Assembly: GCF_013031355.1 (NCBI RefSeq)
Contig: NZ_WPZO01000001.1
Span: 310,001-374,000 of the forward strand
Source: Ruegeria arenilitoris
Lineage (GTDB): Bacteria; Pseudomonadota; Alphaproteobacteria; Rhodobacterales; Rhodobacteraceae
DNA length: 64,000 nucleotides
Direction: 5' to 3'
Under the pieces are notes generated by a model, which was not told where the DNA came from, searched no databases, and saw nothing but the letters and a program-made list of their open reading frames with translations. Of the stretch, positions 8,908-16,565 are shown piece by piece (positions within the stretch are counted from its first letter, which is position 1; every line of letters begins with the position of its first letter). A program made the translations under genes and the position numbers.

Positions 8908-10119
8908 ATGGCAGCACTTACACCTATATCCCGCAAACCGTTGTCGGTCGTTCTGCCGACGGTCGCCATTGCCGGAGGTTTCGTCGGCATGTTCGTCGGT
9001 GCCGGGCAGGGCAATGTCCTGCTGGGTATCCTAATCGGCGCCGCGCTGATGGCGGGGCTGGCCTGGGTCTATATCACCGTGCTCGACAATGAACGTGTTG
9101 CGCGCTGGATCACCGTTCTGGGGCTTGGCGCCATCGGTTTCTTCTTTGCCGGGATCACCGGTTTGATCGCCGGGCTTCTGGTCGGCTGGTTCTTTGCCTT
9201 CTTCATTTTCTGGCTCTACGAGGGCCGCTATCGGCAAAAGCTGTTGCCCTATCTGACAGGTCGACAGGTGTTCGAGCATTACCTGTTCCGCGTGATTTGC
9301 GGTGCGATCTTTGTCTTCCTGATCACGCCGATCCTTGTGGTTCTGCCGCTGTCGTTCAACGCACAGGACTTCTTTACCTTCACGCCCGAGATGCTGCGGC
9401 TGGACCCCGAAGGGTATTCGCTGAAGCATTACCGTGACTTCTTTACCAACAACGAATGGCAGCGCAGCTTCAAGAACTCGCTGATCATTGCGCCGATTGC
9501 GACGATCATCTCGGTGTCCTTGGGGACGCTGGCGGCCATCGGCCTCAGCCAGAGCCACGTACCAGGGCGTCGGGCCATCATGGGTATCCTGATCTCGCCC
9601 ATGATTGTGCCGCTGATCATCTCGGCGACGGGGATGTTCTTTTTCTACAGCGACATCGGGCGGTTCCTTGAGGGAACGCTGGGCATGGACAAGAACTTTG
9701 TGGGCTATGTGAAGGTCATCCTCGCCCACGCTGTTCTGGGTATTCCTTTCGTGATCATCACGGTGACGGCGACTCTGGTCGGGTTTGATCAGTCGCTGAC
9801 CCGGGCAGCCGCAAATATGGGGGCAGGGCCGGTGCGGACCTTTTTCAAGATCCAGATGCCGCTGATTCTGCCGGGCGTGATCTCGGGCGGCCTGTTCGCC
9901 TTCATCACCTCGTTCGACGAGGTTGTGGTGGTGCTATTCGTCGGTTCGGCAAGCCAGAAAACACTGCCTTGGCAAATGTTTACCGGTCTTCGTGAACAAA
10001 TCAGCCCGACCATTCTTGCGGTGGCGACGATTCTTGTGGTGATCTCGATTGCGCTGCTGACCACGGTCGAACTGCTGCGGCGGCGGTCGGAACGCCTGCG
10101 GGGTCTCAGCCCGGCTTGA
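8908..10119 (+). CDS. potC: ABC importer permease, PotC-type with extra N-terminal membrane segments
   Basis: 403 aa permease. The C-terminal 270 residues form a normal PotC domain with an EAA loop at LTRAAANMGAGPVRTFFKIQMP. The first about 120 residues add roughly four hydrophobic helices (for example LLGILIGAALMAGLAWVYI and LIAGLLVGWFFAFFIFW) that classical 264-aa PotC lacks. It is co-transcribed with potB (5-bp gap). Together with the enlarged PotB loop it suggests a specialised branch of the polyamine-type importers. Confidence 0.87.
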   Translation: MAALTPISRKPLSVVLPTVAIAGGFVGMFVGAGQGNVLLGILIGAALMAGLAWVYITVLDNERVARWITVLGLGAIGFFFAGITGLIAGLLVGWFFAFFIFWLYEGRYRQKLLPYLTGRQVFEHYLFRVICGAIFVFLITPILVVLPLSFNAQDFFTFTPEMLRLDPEGYSLKHYRDFFTNNEWQRSFKNSLIIAPIATIISVSLGTLAAIGLSQSHVPGRRAIMGILISPMIVPLIISATGMFFFYSDIGRFLEGTLGMDKNFVGYVKVILAHAVLGIPFVIITVTATLVGFDQSLTRAAANMGAGPVRTFFKIQMPLILPGVISGGLFAFITSFDEVVVVLFVGSASQKTLPWQMFTGLREQISPTILAVATILVVISIALLTTVELLRRRSERLRGLSPA

Positions 10120-10149
10120 CGCGACTCGAAAGCTGATTTAGCCCTTTCA

Positions 10150-10198
10150 CCATGCACCCCGGTCGCGATGGCGTCGTGACGTAAAGCGGGGTGCATGG
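10150..10198 (+). other. 12-bp inverted repeat upstream of creatinase gene
   Basis: CCATGCACCCCG at 10150-10161 is perfectly complementary to 10187-10198, with a 25-nt loop, in the 160-bp gap between potC and the creatinase gene. There is no T-tract, so it is not a standard terminator. It could be an operator, an attenuator or an mRNA processing/stability hairpin that sets creatinase expression apart from the transporter. Confidence 0.5.
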
Positions 10199-10279
10199 CT
10201 CTCGGTTCCCGAGGCCGCTTGTCCTGAACGCCGGGACTTGTGGCCGGGCTGTGCCTGTCCGGCATTGAGGAGAGACCAA

Positions 10280-11500
10280 ATGACTGATCTGCAAAATCGC
10301 CCCGAGTTCTTCACCTGTCACAATGGCGACAAGGCTCCGCTGCCCTTCAGCAAGGCGGAATATGACCGTCGTCTGGCCAGCCTGCGCGCAACGATGGCGG
10401 CGCGTGATATCCCGGCGGTGCTGCTAACGTCGATGCACAACATCGCCTATTACTCGGGTTTTCTGTATTGCTCGTTCGGCCGTCCGTATGGCTGCGTGGT
10501 GACACAGGACGCATGCACGACCGTGTCGGCGAATATCGACGCGGGGCAGCCCTGGCGGCGCTCGGTCGAAGAAAACGTGATCTACACCGACTGGAAGCGG
10601 AACAACTACTGGCGCGCTGTGGCCAACCTGATCGGCTCGGCGGGTCGGATCGGTATCGAAGGTGATCACATGACCCTGGCCATGCGTGACACCGCGCTGG
10701 ACATGCTGGGCGGGCCAGAGCTGGTGGACATTGCCCCCGATACCATGGCCGCACGCATGGTGAAATCCGCCGAGGAGATCGAGCTGATCAAGGGTGGCGC
10801 GCGCACGGCAGATGTGGGCGGTGCAGCCATTCACGCTGCCATCCGCGAAGGCGCGACCGAGATCGAGATCGCCATGGCCGGACGCGACGCGATGGAAGCA
10901 GAAATTGCACGCGCCTATCCAGATGCCGAGTACCGCGACACGTGGGTCTGGTTCCAATCCGGTTTGAACACCGATGGTGCGCATAACCCGGTCACCAAAC
11001 GTGCACTGCAAAAGGGCGATATCCTGTCGTTGAACACGTTCCCGATGATCTCGGGCTATTACACTGCTTTGGAGCGCACCCTGTTCCTTGGCGAACCCGA
11101 CGCGGAAAGCCTGCGCATCTGGAAGGCCAACGTCGCCGCGCATGAGCTGGGGCTGAGCCTGATCAAACCCGGCGCGACATGTTCTGGTATCTGCGAAGAG
11201 ATCAACCGTTTCTTTGCCGACGAAGGCTTGCTGCAATACCGCTCGTTTGGCTACGGCCATTCCTTCGGCATTCTCAGCCACTATTACGGTCGCGAGGCCG
11301 GGCTGGAACTGCGTGAGGACATCGACACAGTGTTGGAGCCGGGCATGGTTGTCTCGATCGAGCCTATGCTGTGGATCCCCGAAGGCCAGAAGGGCGCAGG
11401 CGGCTACCGCGAGCATGACATTCTTGTTGTCGAGGAAAACGGCGCCGAGAACATTACCGGCTTCCCTTATGGGCCAGAACACAACACGATCAGCGCCTGA
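10280..11500 (+). CDS. Creatinase (creatine amidinohydrolase)
   Basis: 406 aa, cytoplasmic, hydrolyses creatine to sarcosine and urea (EC 3.5.3.3). The sequence tracks Pseudomonas creatinase (about 403 aa) nearly end to end: YCSFGRPY, SANIDAGQPWRR, FQSGLNTDGAHNPVT, TALERTLFLG, FGYGHSFG, SHYYGREAGLELREDIDT and GAGGYREHDI are all readable. His235 corresponds to the catalytic His232. The M24 metal-binding aspartates are replaced by Asn and Ala in LNTFPMISGYYTALER, as expected for metal-free creatinase. ATG 10280 has GAGGAGAG about 6 nt upstream. It lies downstream of PotABCD, suggesting creatine or a related guanidino compound is an imported substrate. No sarcosine oxidase or urease gene is in view. 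Confidence 0.92.
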   Translation: MTDLQNRPEFFTCHNGDKAPLPFSKAEYDRRLASLRATMAARDIPAVLLTSMHNIAYYSGFLYCSFGRPYGCVVTQDACTTVSANIDAGQPWRRSVEENVIYTDWKRNNYWRAVANLIGSAGRIGIEGDHMTLAMRDTALDMLGGPELVDIAPDTMAARMVKSAEEIELIKGGARTADVGGAAIHAAIREGATEIEIAMAGRDAMEAEIARAYPDAEYRDTWVWFQSGLNTDGAHNPVTKRALQKGDILSLNTFPMISGYYTALERTLFLGEPDAESLRIWKANVAAHELGLSLIKPGATCSGICEEINRFFADEGLLQYRSFGYGHSFGILSHYYGREAGLELREDIDTVLEPGMVVSIEPMLWIPEGQKGAGGYREHDILVVEENGAENITGFPYGPEHNTISA

Positions 11501-11509
11501 TCGTATGGC

Positions 11510-11534
11510 AAGGAAGGGTCATCGGCCCTTCCTT
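11510..11534 (+). terminator. Hairpin after creatinase gene
   Basis: AAGGAAGGG (11510-11518) pairs with CCCTTCCTT (11526-11534) around a 7-nt loop, 9 bp after the creatinase stop. The T-run is poor, so this is a weak or factor-assisted terminator. Confidence 0.55.
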
Positions 11535-11610
11535 ACATCCAATCCGAGGGTGGGGTTGATTGTCCAGTTCAGCGATGTGTATCTGACGATACTGCTGGAA
11601 AGGAAATGCC

Positions 11611-12453
11611 GTGGGACAATACGAACTGCCATCGGGAACGGGTGTCTGCTTTATCAACCTCGACCGGGTGCCAGAGCGAGCCAGCTTCATGGAAGCACAG
11701 TTCGCCCACACTAGGTTGGTGGGCGCCCAACGGTTCAGCGCGGTGGACGGGCAAGAGCCAGGAGCGCTTGACGGCAACGGCTATACCCCCGGAACCGGTA
11801 GCCGCTGGGGGCTGAAGCAAAGCGAAATCGCCTGTTTCGAAAGCCACCGCGCCGTGTGGCAGGCCGCTGTGGATCAGGGCCTGAAGGCGGTGGCTGTTTT
11901 TGAAGATGACGTTGAAATGTCCGCCCAGGCCGGCGCAGTAATCACGGCGCTGTTGGATGGTGGAGACGGGTTTGACCTCATCAAGCTGGACTATTCGCCG
12001 CGGTCCATGCGGTTTGGTCCGTTGCAGGACATCGCGGAGGTCCCGGTCAGACCGATGCTGGAAATGGCCCCCAGCGCAGCCGCCTATATCGTGACGCAGG
12101 CAGCTTGCCGAAAATTGTTGTCCTGGTCCGAGCGGTATTCGGACCACCTTGACGATTTTATCTCAATCCCGCGTCCGAACTGGCGCATGTACCAGTGTTT
12201 TCCGGCAGTTGGGGTGCAGATGATCTGGTCCAAGCAACAGTACCAGACCGCCGAATCCGTCAAGGTCAGCGAGCGATCGCAGGATCAGAAAACCAACAGC
12301 GGTCTGGACAAAGGGCCATTGTGGTTCCGCGTCCGGCGTGAACTGAAGGCGACGGGGCGCAAACTCTATTGGCGTGCGGGTGCTCAGCGCCGTTTGTTGG
12401 CAGATGGTGGGTTTGTCGGGTTCATACCGTGTGCTGACGATCTGAGTGTTTGA
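11611..12453 (+). CDS. Glycosyltransferase family 25 (LPS/beta-1,4-galactosyltransferase type)
   Basis: 280 aa. The N-terminal CFINLDRVPERASFME and the acceptor/donor region KQSEIACFESHRAVWQ and VAVFEDDVEMS (the DxD-like acidic motif of the family) identify a GT25 transferase of the kind that decorates lipopolysaccharide or other surface glycans. The start is a GTG at 11611 with GGAAAGGA about 7 nt upstream. A nearby ATG at 11606 is out of frame. It stands alone between the creatinase locus and the globin gene, so no glycan cluster supports a more exact role. Confidence 0.8.
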   Translation: MGQYELPSGTGVCFINLDRVPERASFMEAQFAHTRLVGAQRFSAVDGQEPGALDGNGYTPGTGSRWGLKQSEIACFESHRAVWQAAVDQGLKAVAVFEDDVEMSAQAGAVITALLDGGDGFDLIKLDYSPRSMRFGPLQDIAEVPVRPMLEMAPSAAAYIVTQAACRKLLSWSERYSDHLDDFISIPRPNWRMYQCFPAVGVQMIWSKQQYQTAESVKVSERSQDQKTNSGLDKGPLWFRVRRELKATGRKLYWRAGAQRRLLADGGFVGFIPCADDLSV

Positions 12454-12537
12454 CCGCAAATCAGGCTCGGATTCCCCTGATACCAGCCACGCAACGCATA
12501 AGCGTTAACAAAACTGTCGATTTGATATAACCTTGCA

Positions 12538-12939
12538 GTGTTGTTTGTGGTTAACGTTTGGGTGTTTGGTGTGGGGCAGACAATCTATGAAAGATACGGC
12601 GGGTTCAAAACCATCAGCCGGATTGTGATGACATTCTACGAAATGGCCTTGGAATCCGATCAGATCGGCGGTCATTTCGAAGACATTGATATGCCTCGCC
12701 TGATCGACCACCAAACCAAATTCGTGTCTTCCTTGGTGGGTGGGCCCGCATCCTTCAGTGACGAACGGATCGAAGCGGTTCACCGGCATCTCAATATCTC
12801 ACATGCGGATTTCGACGAGATGGCCGAGCTTTTTGGCGAGGCACTGGCCATGCACGGGATGGAGGAAAGTCATATCAAAATTGCCCTGAATGCCATTGAA
12901 TCCAAACGCGCAATCATTGTGGCGCGTGACGCCGCATGA
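12538..12939 (+). CDS. Truncated haemoglobin (group I-like)
   Basis: Up to 133 aa. It shows the 2-on-2 truncated globin pattern: TIYERYGGFKTISRIVMTFY (helices A/B), HQTKFVSSLVGGP (helix E and glycine motif), then VHRHLNISHADFDEMAELF, where His82 (or His84) is the expected haem-binding proximal histidine. The start is uncertain: GTG codons at 12538, 12562 and 12571 are all in frame and none has a strong ribosome site. The last gives the most family-like N-terminus. The stop overlaps the ATG of the following cyclase (ATGA). Coupling to a signalling enzyme suggests a haem sensor for O2 or NO rather than an oxygen store (inference). Confidence 0.82.
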   Translation: MLFVVNVWVFGVGQTIYERYGGFKTISRIVMTFYEMALESDQIGGHFEDIDMPRLIDHQTKFVSSLVGGPASFSDERIEAVHRHLNISHADFDEMAELFGEALAMHGMEESHIKIALNAIESKRAIIVARDAA

Positions 12940-13994
12940 GCATTCTGGCCATCAACGAACAGTTGCTTCGTGCGATTGGTGTCGGTGTCGCGGTCGTGCG
13001 CGCCTCGGATTTGACGTTTGTGTTTCACAATGGGCCGTTCTCGGAGTGGTTCGGGGTGCCAGAGGAAGGGCAGACGCTGCTGGATATCCTCCCATCGCTA
13101 GATCGGCGTGAATTGGAAGACGTAAAGCAATCGGGCCTGCGGTATTCGGTCGAGTTGCAGATCAAGCCGAAGCGCAGAACGTTGATTTTCGCAACGACTG
13201 TTTCGTTGGCAAATGGTCTGTCCGAACAGGTTCTTGTCGTTGAATGCCAGAACATCACCCGCATTCGCGAACTTGAAAGTATGATCGACAGTTACTCGAC
13301 CATGGTCGAGCGCAACACGCGTGAACTGGAGCGGGAAAAAGAGCGGGTGGAACGGCTGCTGCTGAACCTGATGCCGCGCGCGGTCTACGAAGAGTTCAAG
13401 ACGTTCGGAGTGGTCACGCCTCAGCTATATGATCAGGTGTCAGTGGTTATGCTGGATTTCGTGGGCTTCACCGATTTCGCGGCCAAGACCGATCCGACCG
13501 TGACGCTGAGCGAATTGAACGACATTTTCACTGCCTTCGACCGTATCGTCGAACAGTTCGGGTGTGAGCGGATCAAGACCATCGGTGACGCCTACCTTGC
13601 CGTGTCAGGGATGCCGGATGCTACGCCGGATCATGCGACCGCCGTGGCGCATTGCGCGGTGCGGTTCTTGCGGTATCTCGAGCGGCGCAATGAAAGCCAC
13701 CCGCACAAATGGCAGGCCCGGATCGGTTTGGGCATGGGGGCTGCGGTGGGCTCGGTCGTGGGGATACAGAAATATGTGTATGACGTGTTCGGTCCGGCGG
13801 TGAACATTGCGTCTCGTCTGCAAGTCTTTGCAAATCCGATGAATATCGTTGCGCCTGAAGAGATGAAATACGCCCTGATCGACGAGTTTCAGGTCTCGGA
13901 CATTGGGCGCGTCGACATCAAGGGTATGGGCGAGATGGACCTGATCAACGTGACCTCAGGCCTCAGCGCGCCGCAGCCGTTGTCGCGGTTCTGA
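12936..13994 (+). CDS. PAS-linked class III adenylyl cyclase
   Basis: 352 aa. Residues about 5-110 look like a PAS-type sensor (LTFVFHNGPFSEWFGVPEEG). A coiled coil follows at 110-145 (rich in E/R/L heptads), then the class III catalytic domain at 165-345. Metal-binding aspartates are Asp174 (VVMLDFVGFTD) and Asp218 (KTIGDAY). The purine-selecting pair is Lys214 and Asp283, which marks ATP rather than GTP use. Asn290 and Arg294 (PAVNIASRL) are the transition-state residues. No transmembrane segment is seen. It is translationally coupled to the upstream globin gene, so the PAS domain or coiled coil may receive a signal from that haem protein. The stop lies 3 bp from the convergent TetR gene. 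Confidence 0.88.
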   Translation: MSILAINEQLLRAIGVGVAVVRASDLTFVFHNGPFSEWFGVPEEGQTLLDILPSLDRRELEDVKQSGLRYSVELQIKPKRRTLIFATTVSLANGLSEQVLVVECQNITRIRELESMIDSYSTMVERNTRELEREKERVERLLLNLMPRAVYEEFKTFGVVTPQLYDQVSVVMLDFVGFTDFAAKTDPTVTLSELNDIFTAFDRIVEQFGCERIKTIGDAYLAVSGMPDATPDHATAVAHCAVRFLRYLERRNESHPHKWQARIGLGMGAAVGSVVGIQKYVYDVFGPAVNIASRLQVFANPMNIVAPEEMKYALIDEFQVSDIGRVDIKGMGEMDLINVTSGLSAPQPLSRF

Positions 13995-13997
13995 CCC

Positions 13998-14612
13998 TTA
14001 ATCGTCCTGCGGAACCAGCCCAAGACCGCGCAGATAGATGCCGATCCCGGATTCCAGCAAATCCTCGGGCGGGAAGGGCGAGCTTGCGCCGGTATTGCGG
14101 GCGAACAGTTCGACAACGCCGTGGCTCATGGCCCAGATATGGGCGCTGAACATCGACGCGGGCGGGCGTTTTTCGGGCGGGATGTGTTGCGACAGATCCG
14201 AGGCCGCTTTCTCCAGTACCGCTTTCGCGCGGTTCGCCGCCAGCGCCAGTTCGGGCGTACGGTTGATGGAAATGCCGCTTTCAAACATGGCGATGTAGTG
14301 GCCCGGATGCTTGCGGGCAAAGGCCAGATAGGCACGGCCCGTTGCCTCGAACGCGGCCAAGGCTGAGGGTTGGCCTTTGTCATAGGCGTATTGCATCAGG
14401 TCCGCGAACATCTCAAATCCCTGACGTGCCGCCTCGGCAATCAGGTCTTCGCGTCCATGGAAATGCCGATAAACCGCAGCCGGAGTGACCCCCGCGGTTT
14501 TGGCAGCCTCGGATAAGGTAAAGCCGGTCGGGCCTTTTTCTTCAATCAGAGACAGGGCAGCCTCGATCAAAGCCTGTTTCAGGTTCCCGTGGTGATACCC
14601 GCGTTTCGTCAT
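13998..14612 (-). CDS. TetR/AcrR family transcriptional regulator
   Basis: 204 aa. The N-terminal helix-turn-helix is typical (IEEKGPTGFTLSEAAKTAGV then TPAAVYRHFHGREDLIAEA). The C-terminal ligand-binding part (AYLAFARKHPGHYIAMFES, about residues 90-200) resembles the WHG-type TetR C domain. It lies 79 bp downstream of ppk2 on the same strand. It has no divergent partner, so its target cannot be inferred from layout. Confidence 0.87.
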   Translation of the reverse strand: MTKRGYHHGNLKQALIEAALSLIEEKGPTGFTLSEAAKTAGVTPAAVYRHFHGREDLIAEAARQGFEMFADLMQYAYDKGQPSALAAFEATGRAYLAFARKHPGHYIAMFESGISINRTPELALAANRAKAVLEKAASDLSQHIPPEKRPPASMFSAHIWAMSHGVVELFARNTGASSPFPPEDLLESGIGIYLRGLGLVPQDD

Positions 14613-14691
14613 CCCCGTTTCAGGTGCCTTTGTTGTTTATGCCGTCGGAACACATGACATAATCCCCGTTGTGGCCTTCGTCCACTCTTGG

Positions 14692-15561
14692 TCATGCGTC
14701 CCAGATTTCCGGTCCGCCGCAGATTTTGGGATCATTCGGCCCGATGGCGTCCTCGTCCTTTTCGTCAAAGTCCAGCGCGTGCAAGACCGTCCGAATGGCC
14801 GCCAGCCGCGCGCGTTTCTTGTCGTCGGACCGGACAATGGTCCACGGACAATGCTCGGAATGGCTGCGGGTCAGGGTTTCCGAGATCGACTGGCTGTACT
14901 CGTCCCATTTGTTCAGGCCTGCAACGTCGATCGGGCTGAGTTTCCACTGCTTCAGAGGGTCCGTTTCGCGGGACAGGAAACGGTTCAACTGCTCTGCACG
15001 GCCGACATTCAGCCAGAACTTGAACAGAGTGATCCCGTCATTCACCAGCCCGGTTTCCAGCGGCAGAACTTGCCGGAAGAACCGTTCACGCTGTTCTGCG
15101 GTACAGAAACCAAACACGTTTTCTACAACTCCGCGGTTGTACCAGCTGCGGTCAAAAAACACGATTTCACCGGCCGACGGCAGATGCTGGATGTAGCGCT
15201 GGAAGTACCACTGGCTTTGCTCGGTATCCGAAGGTTTGCTGAGCGCCACGTTGCGCGCGCCGCGTGGGTTGAGGTTTTCGCGGAACCGCTTGATCGTACC
15301 GCCTTTGCCAGCGGCGTCGCGGCCCTCGAAAATGATGGCAATACGCTGATCGGTTTCCTTGACCCAGGACTGCATCTTGACCAGTTCAATCTGCAGCCTT
15401 TCCATCTCTTTTTCATACTCCTTACGCTTCATGCGTTCGTCGTAAGGGTAGGTCGGGTTCAGAATGTCGTCCTTTTCGGACTTTTCGATGGCCGAACGCA
15501 CCTCTTTCGGGGCGTCCTTTTTGAAGTACTTTTCGATGGAACCTTTTTCGGAACGGGCCAT
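14692..15561 (-). CDS. ppk2: Polyphosphate kinase 2 family protein
   Basis: 289 aa PPK2 with a single catalytic domain, which transfers phosphate between polyphosphate and nucleotides. The P-loop is [18 protein letters not shown] (residues 77-93), the Walker B/lid start is [15 protein letters not shown] (133-147) and [10 protein letters not shown] is a family signature. The length matches class I PPK2, the group using nucleoside diphosphates. Relatives in Ruegeria can act on pyrimidine nucleotides, so exact nucleotide preference is open. The neighbours on the same strand are an alpha/beta hydrolase upstream (49-bp gap) and TetR downstream. Confidence 0.9.
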   Translation of the reverse strand: MARSEKGSIEKYFKKDAPKEVRSAIEKSEKDDILNPTYPYDERMKRKEYEKEMERLQIELVKMQSWVKETDQRIAIIFEGRDAAGKGGTIKRFRENLNPRGARNVALSKPSDTEQSQWYFQRYIQHLPSAGEIVFFDRSWYNRGVVENVFGFCTAEQRERFFRQVLPLETGLVNDGITLFKFWLNVGRAEQLNRFLSRETDPLKQWKLSPIDVAGLNKWDEYSQSISETLTRSHSEHCPWTIVRSDDKKRARLAAIRTVLHALDFDEKDEDAIGPNDPKICGGPEIWDA

Positions 15562-15610
15562 GTGTTACCTCGCCATAAAATCCATATCCTACTATGGATT
15601 AGCCGAGGGC

Positions 15611-16561
15611 TTAACGCAAACCCGCACGTTGCGCGGCGCGGTCGATGGCGGCCGCAACTTCGGGCGCCGCCACGACCTGCGGCATGTGCCCTATGCCCGG
15701 CAGCTCGATCAGTTCAGCACCGGGGATTTCATCGATCAGACGTTGGGAATGCCATTCAAGGCCAACAGTGTCATCGGCAGTACCGTGAACGATCTCGGTC
15801 GGGACGTCGATCTCACCATACCGGGGTTGCAGGGCCGTCACTTCTTCCAAAAGATTGGCGCGTTGCTTTGAGTTGGCGTGCATCGAAGCGCGGCGCATGG
15901 TCAGACCGGGGCCGAAGTGATTGGCATACCCCTCTGGGGCTGTCTGGGGCGCGAACACCCCGTCCAGCGCTTTTTCGACGTACCAATCTGGCGCAAAGGC
16001 GGTGATAAACGGCAGGGTTACGGCGCTGCCGACAGAGGTGGACGCCAGTTGGTTGAAACCGTCCAGAGGCGTCTCCCACGGGATCGCGGCAGGTGCGATC
16101 AGGACCAGTGCCGAAATGTTGTCGGGCCGCGTTACGGCCCAGGCGAGCGACACCGATCCGCCATAGCTCTGGCCTGCGACGATAGGTTTGTCGGCCCCCA
16201 ATTGGGCGGCGGCCATTTGCAGAATTTCTGCCTGTTCTTCAATGGATTCCCCGTCCGAGTTGAAGCTGGCGCTGTAGCCCAGTCCGGGGCGGTCGAACAC
16301 GATGACGCGATAGCTTTCGGCCAATATCGGGGCCAGCGCAAAGGTCATGTCGCGTGTATTGCCGCTGGAGCCGTGAAGCAGCACCACATCCGGACCTTCG
16401 CCCATCACCACGGCATGGACAGGCACGCCATTGACCTCGACAATCTGACCTTCGGGGGGAAAGGCGGTCTCGGCGCGGGCCTCGTTTTTGGCTGCGCGCC
16501 AGATCGCGACGACCCATAGCATGACCATCAGGGTCAGAACTATGATGCCGACGCGCAGCAC
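15611..16561 (-). CDS. Membrane-anchored alpha/beta hydrolase
   Basis: 316 aa. One N-terminal hydrophobic helix (about residues 3-21, GIIVLTLMVMLWVVAIW) looks like a membrane anchor or uncleaved signal. The hydrolase core has the oxyanion motif LLHGSSGN (61-68), nucleophile Ser132 in GQSYGG, acid Asp263/264 in HGTADDTVG and His292 in GIGHMP. The substrate is unknown: the family includes esterases, haloperoxidase-like and epoxide hydrolase-like enzymes. Its start lies 4 bp after the metA stop, so the two are probably co-transcribed. Confidence 0.82.
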   Translation of the reverse strand: MLRVGIIVLTLMVMLWVVAIWRAAKNEARAETAFPPEGQIVEVNGVPVHAVVMGEGPDVVLLHGSSGNTRDMTFALAPILAESYRVIVFDRPGLGYSASFNSDGESIEEQAEILQMAAAQLGADKPIVAGQSYGGSVSLAWAVTRPDNISALVLIAPAAIPWETPLDGFNQLASTSVGSAVTLPFITAFAPDWYVEKALDGVFAPQTAPEGYANHFGPGLTMRRASMHANSKQRANLLEEVTALQPRYGEIDVPTEIVHGTADDTVGLEWHSQRLIDEIPGAELIELPGIGHMPQVVAAPEVAAAIDRAAQRAGLR

Positions 16562-16565
16562 TGGG

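Noticed and set aside
12505..12531. TTAACA-15 bp-TATAAC as promoter of the globin gene
   Set aside because: The spacer is too short for a normal sigma-70 promoter and the implied start site would fall at the first GTG; kept only as a hint that a downstream GTG is the true start.
14671..16005. Long plus-strand open frame (444 codons)
   Set aside because: Antisense shadow of ppk2 and the alpha/beta hydrolase, both of which have complete catalytic motifs on the minus strand.
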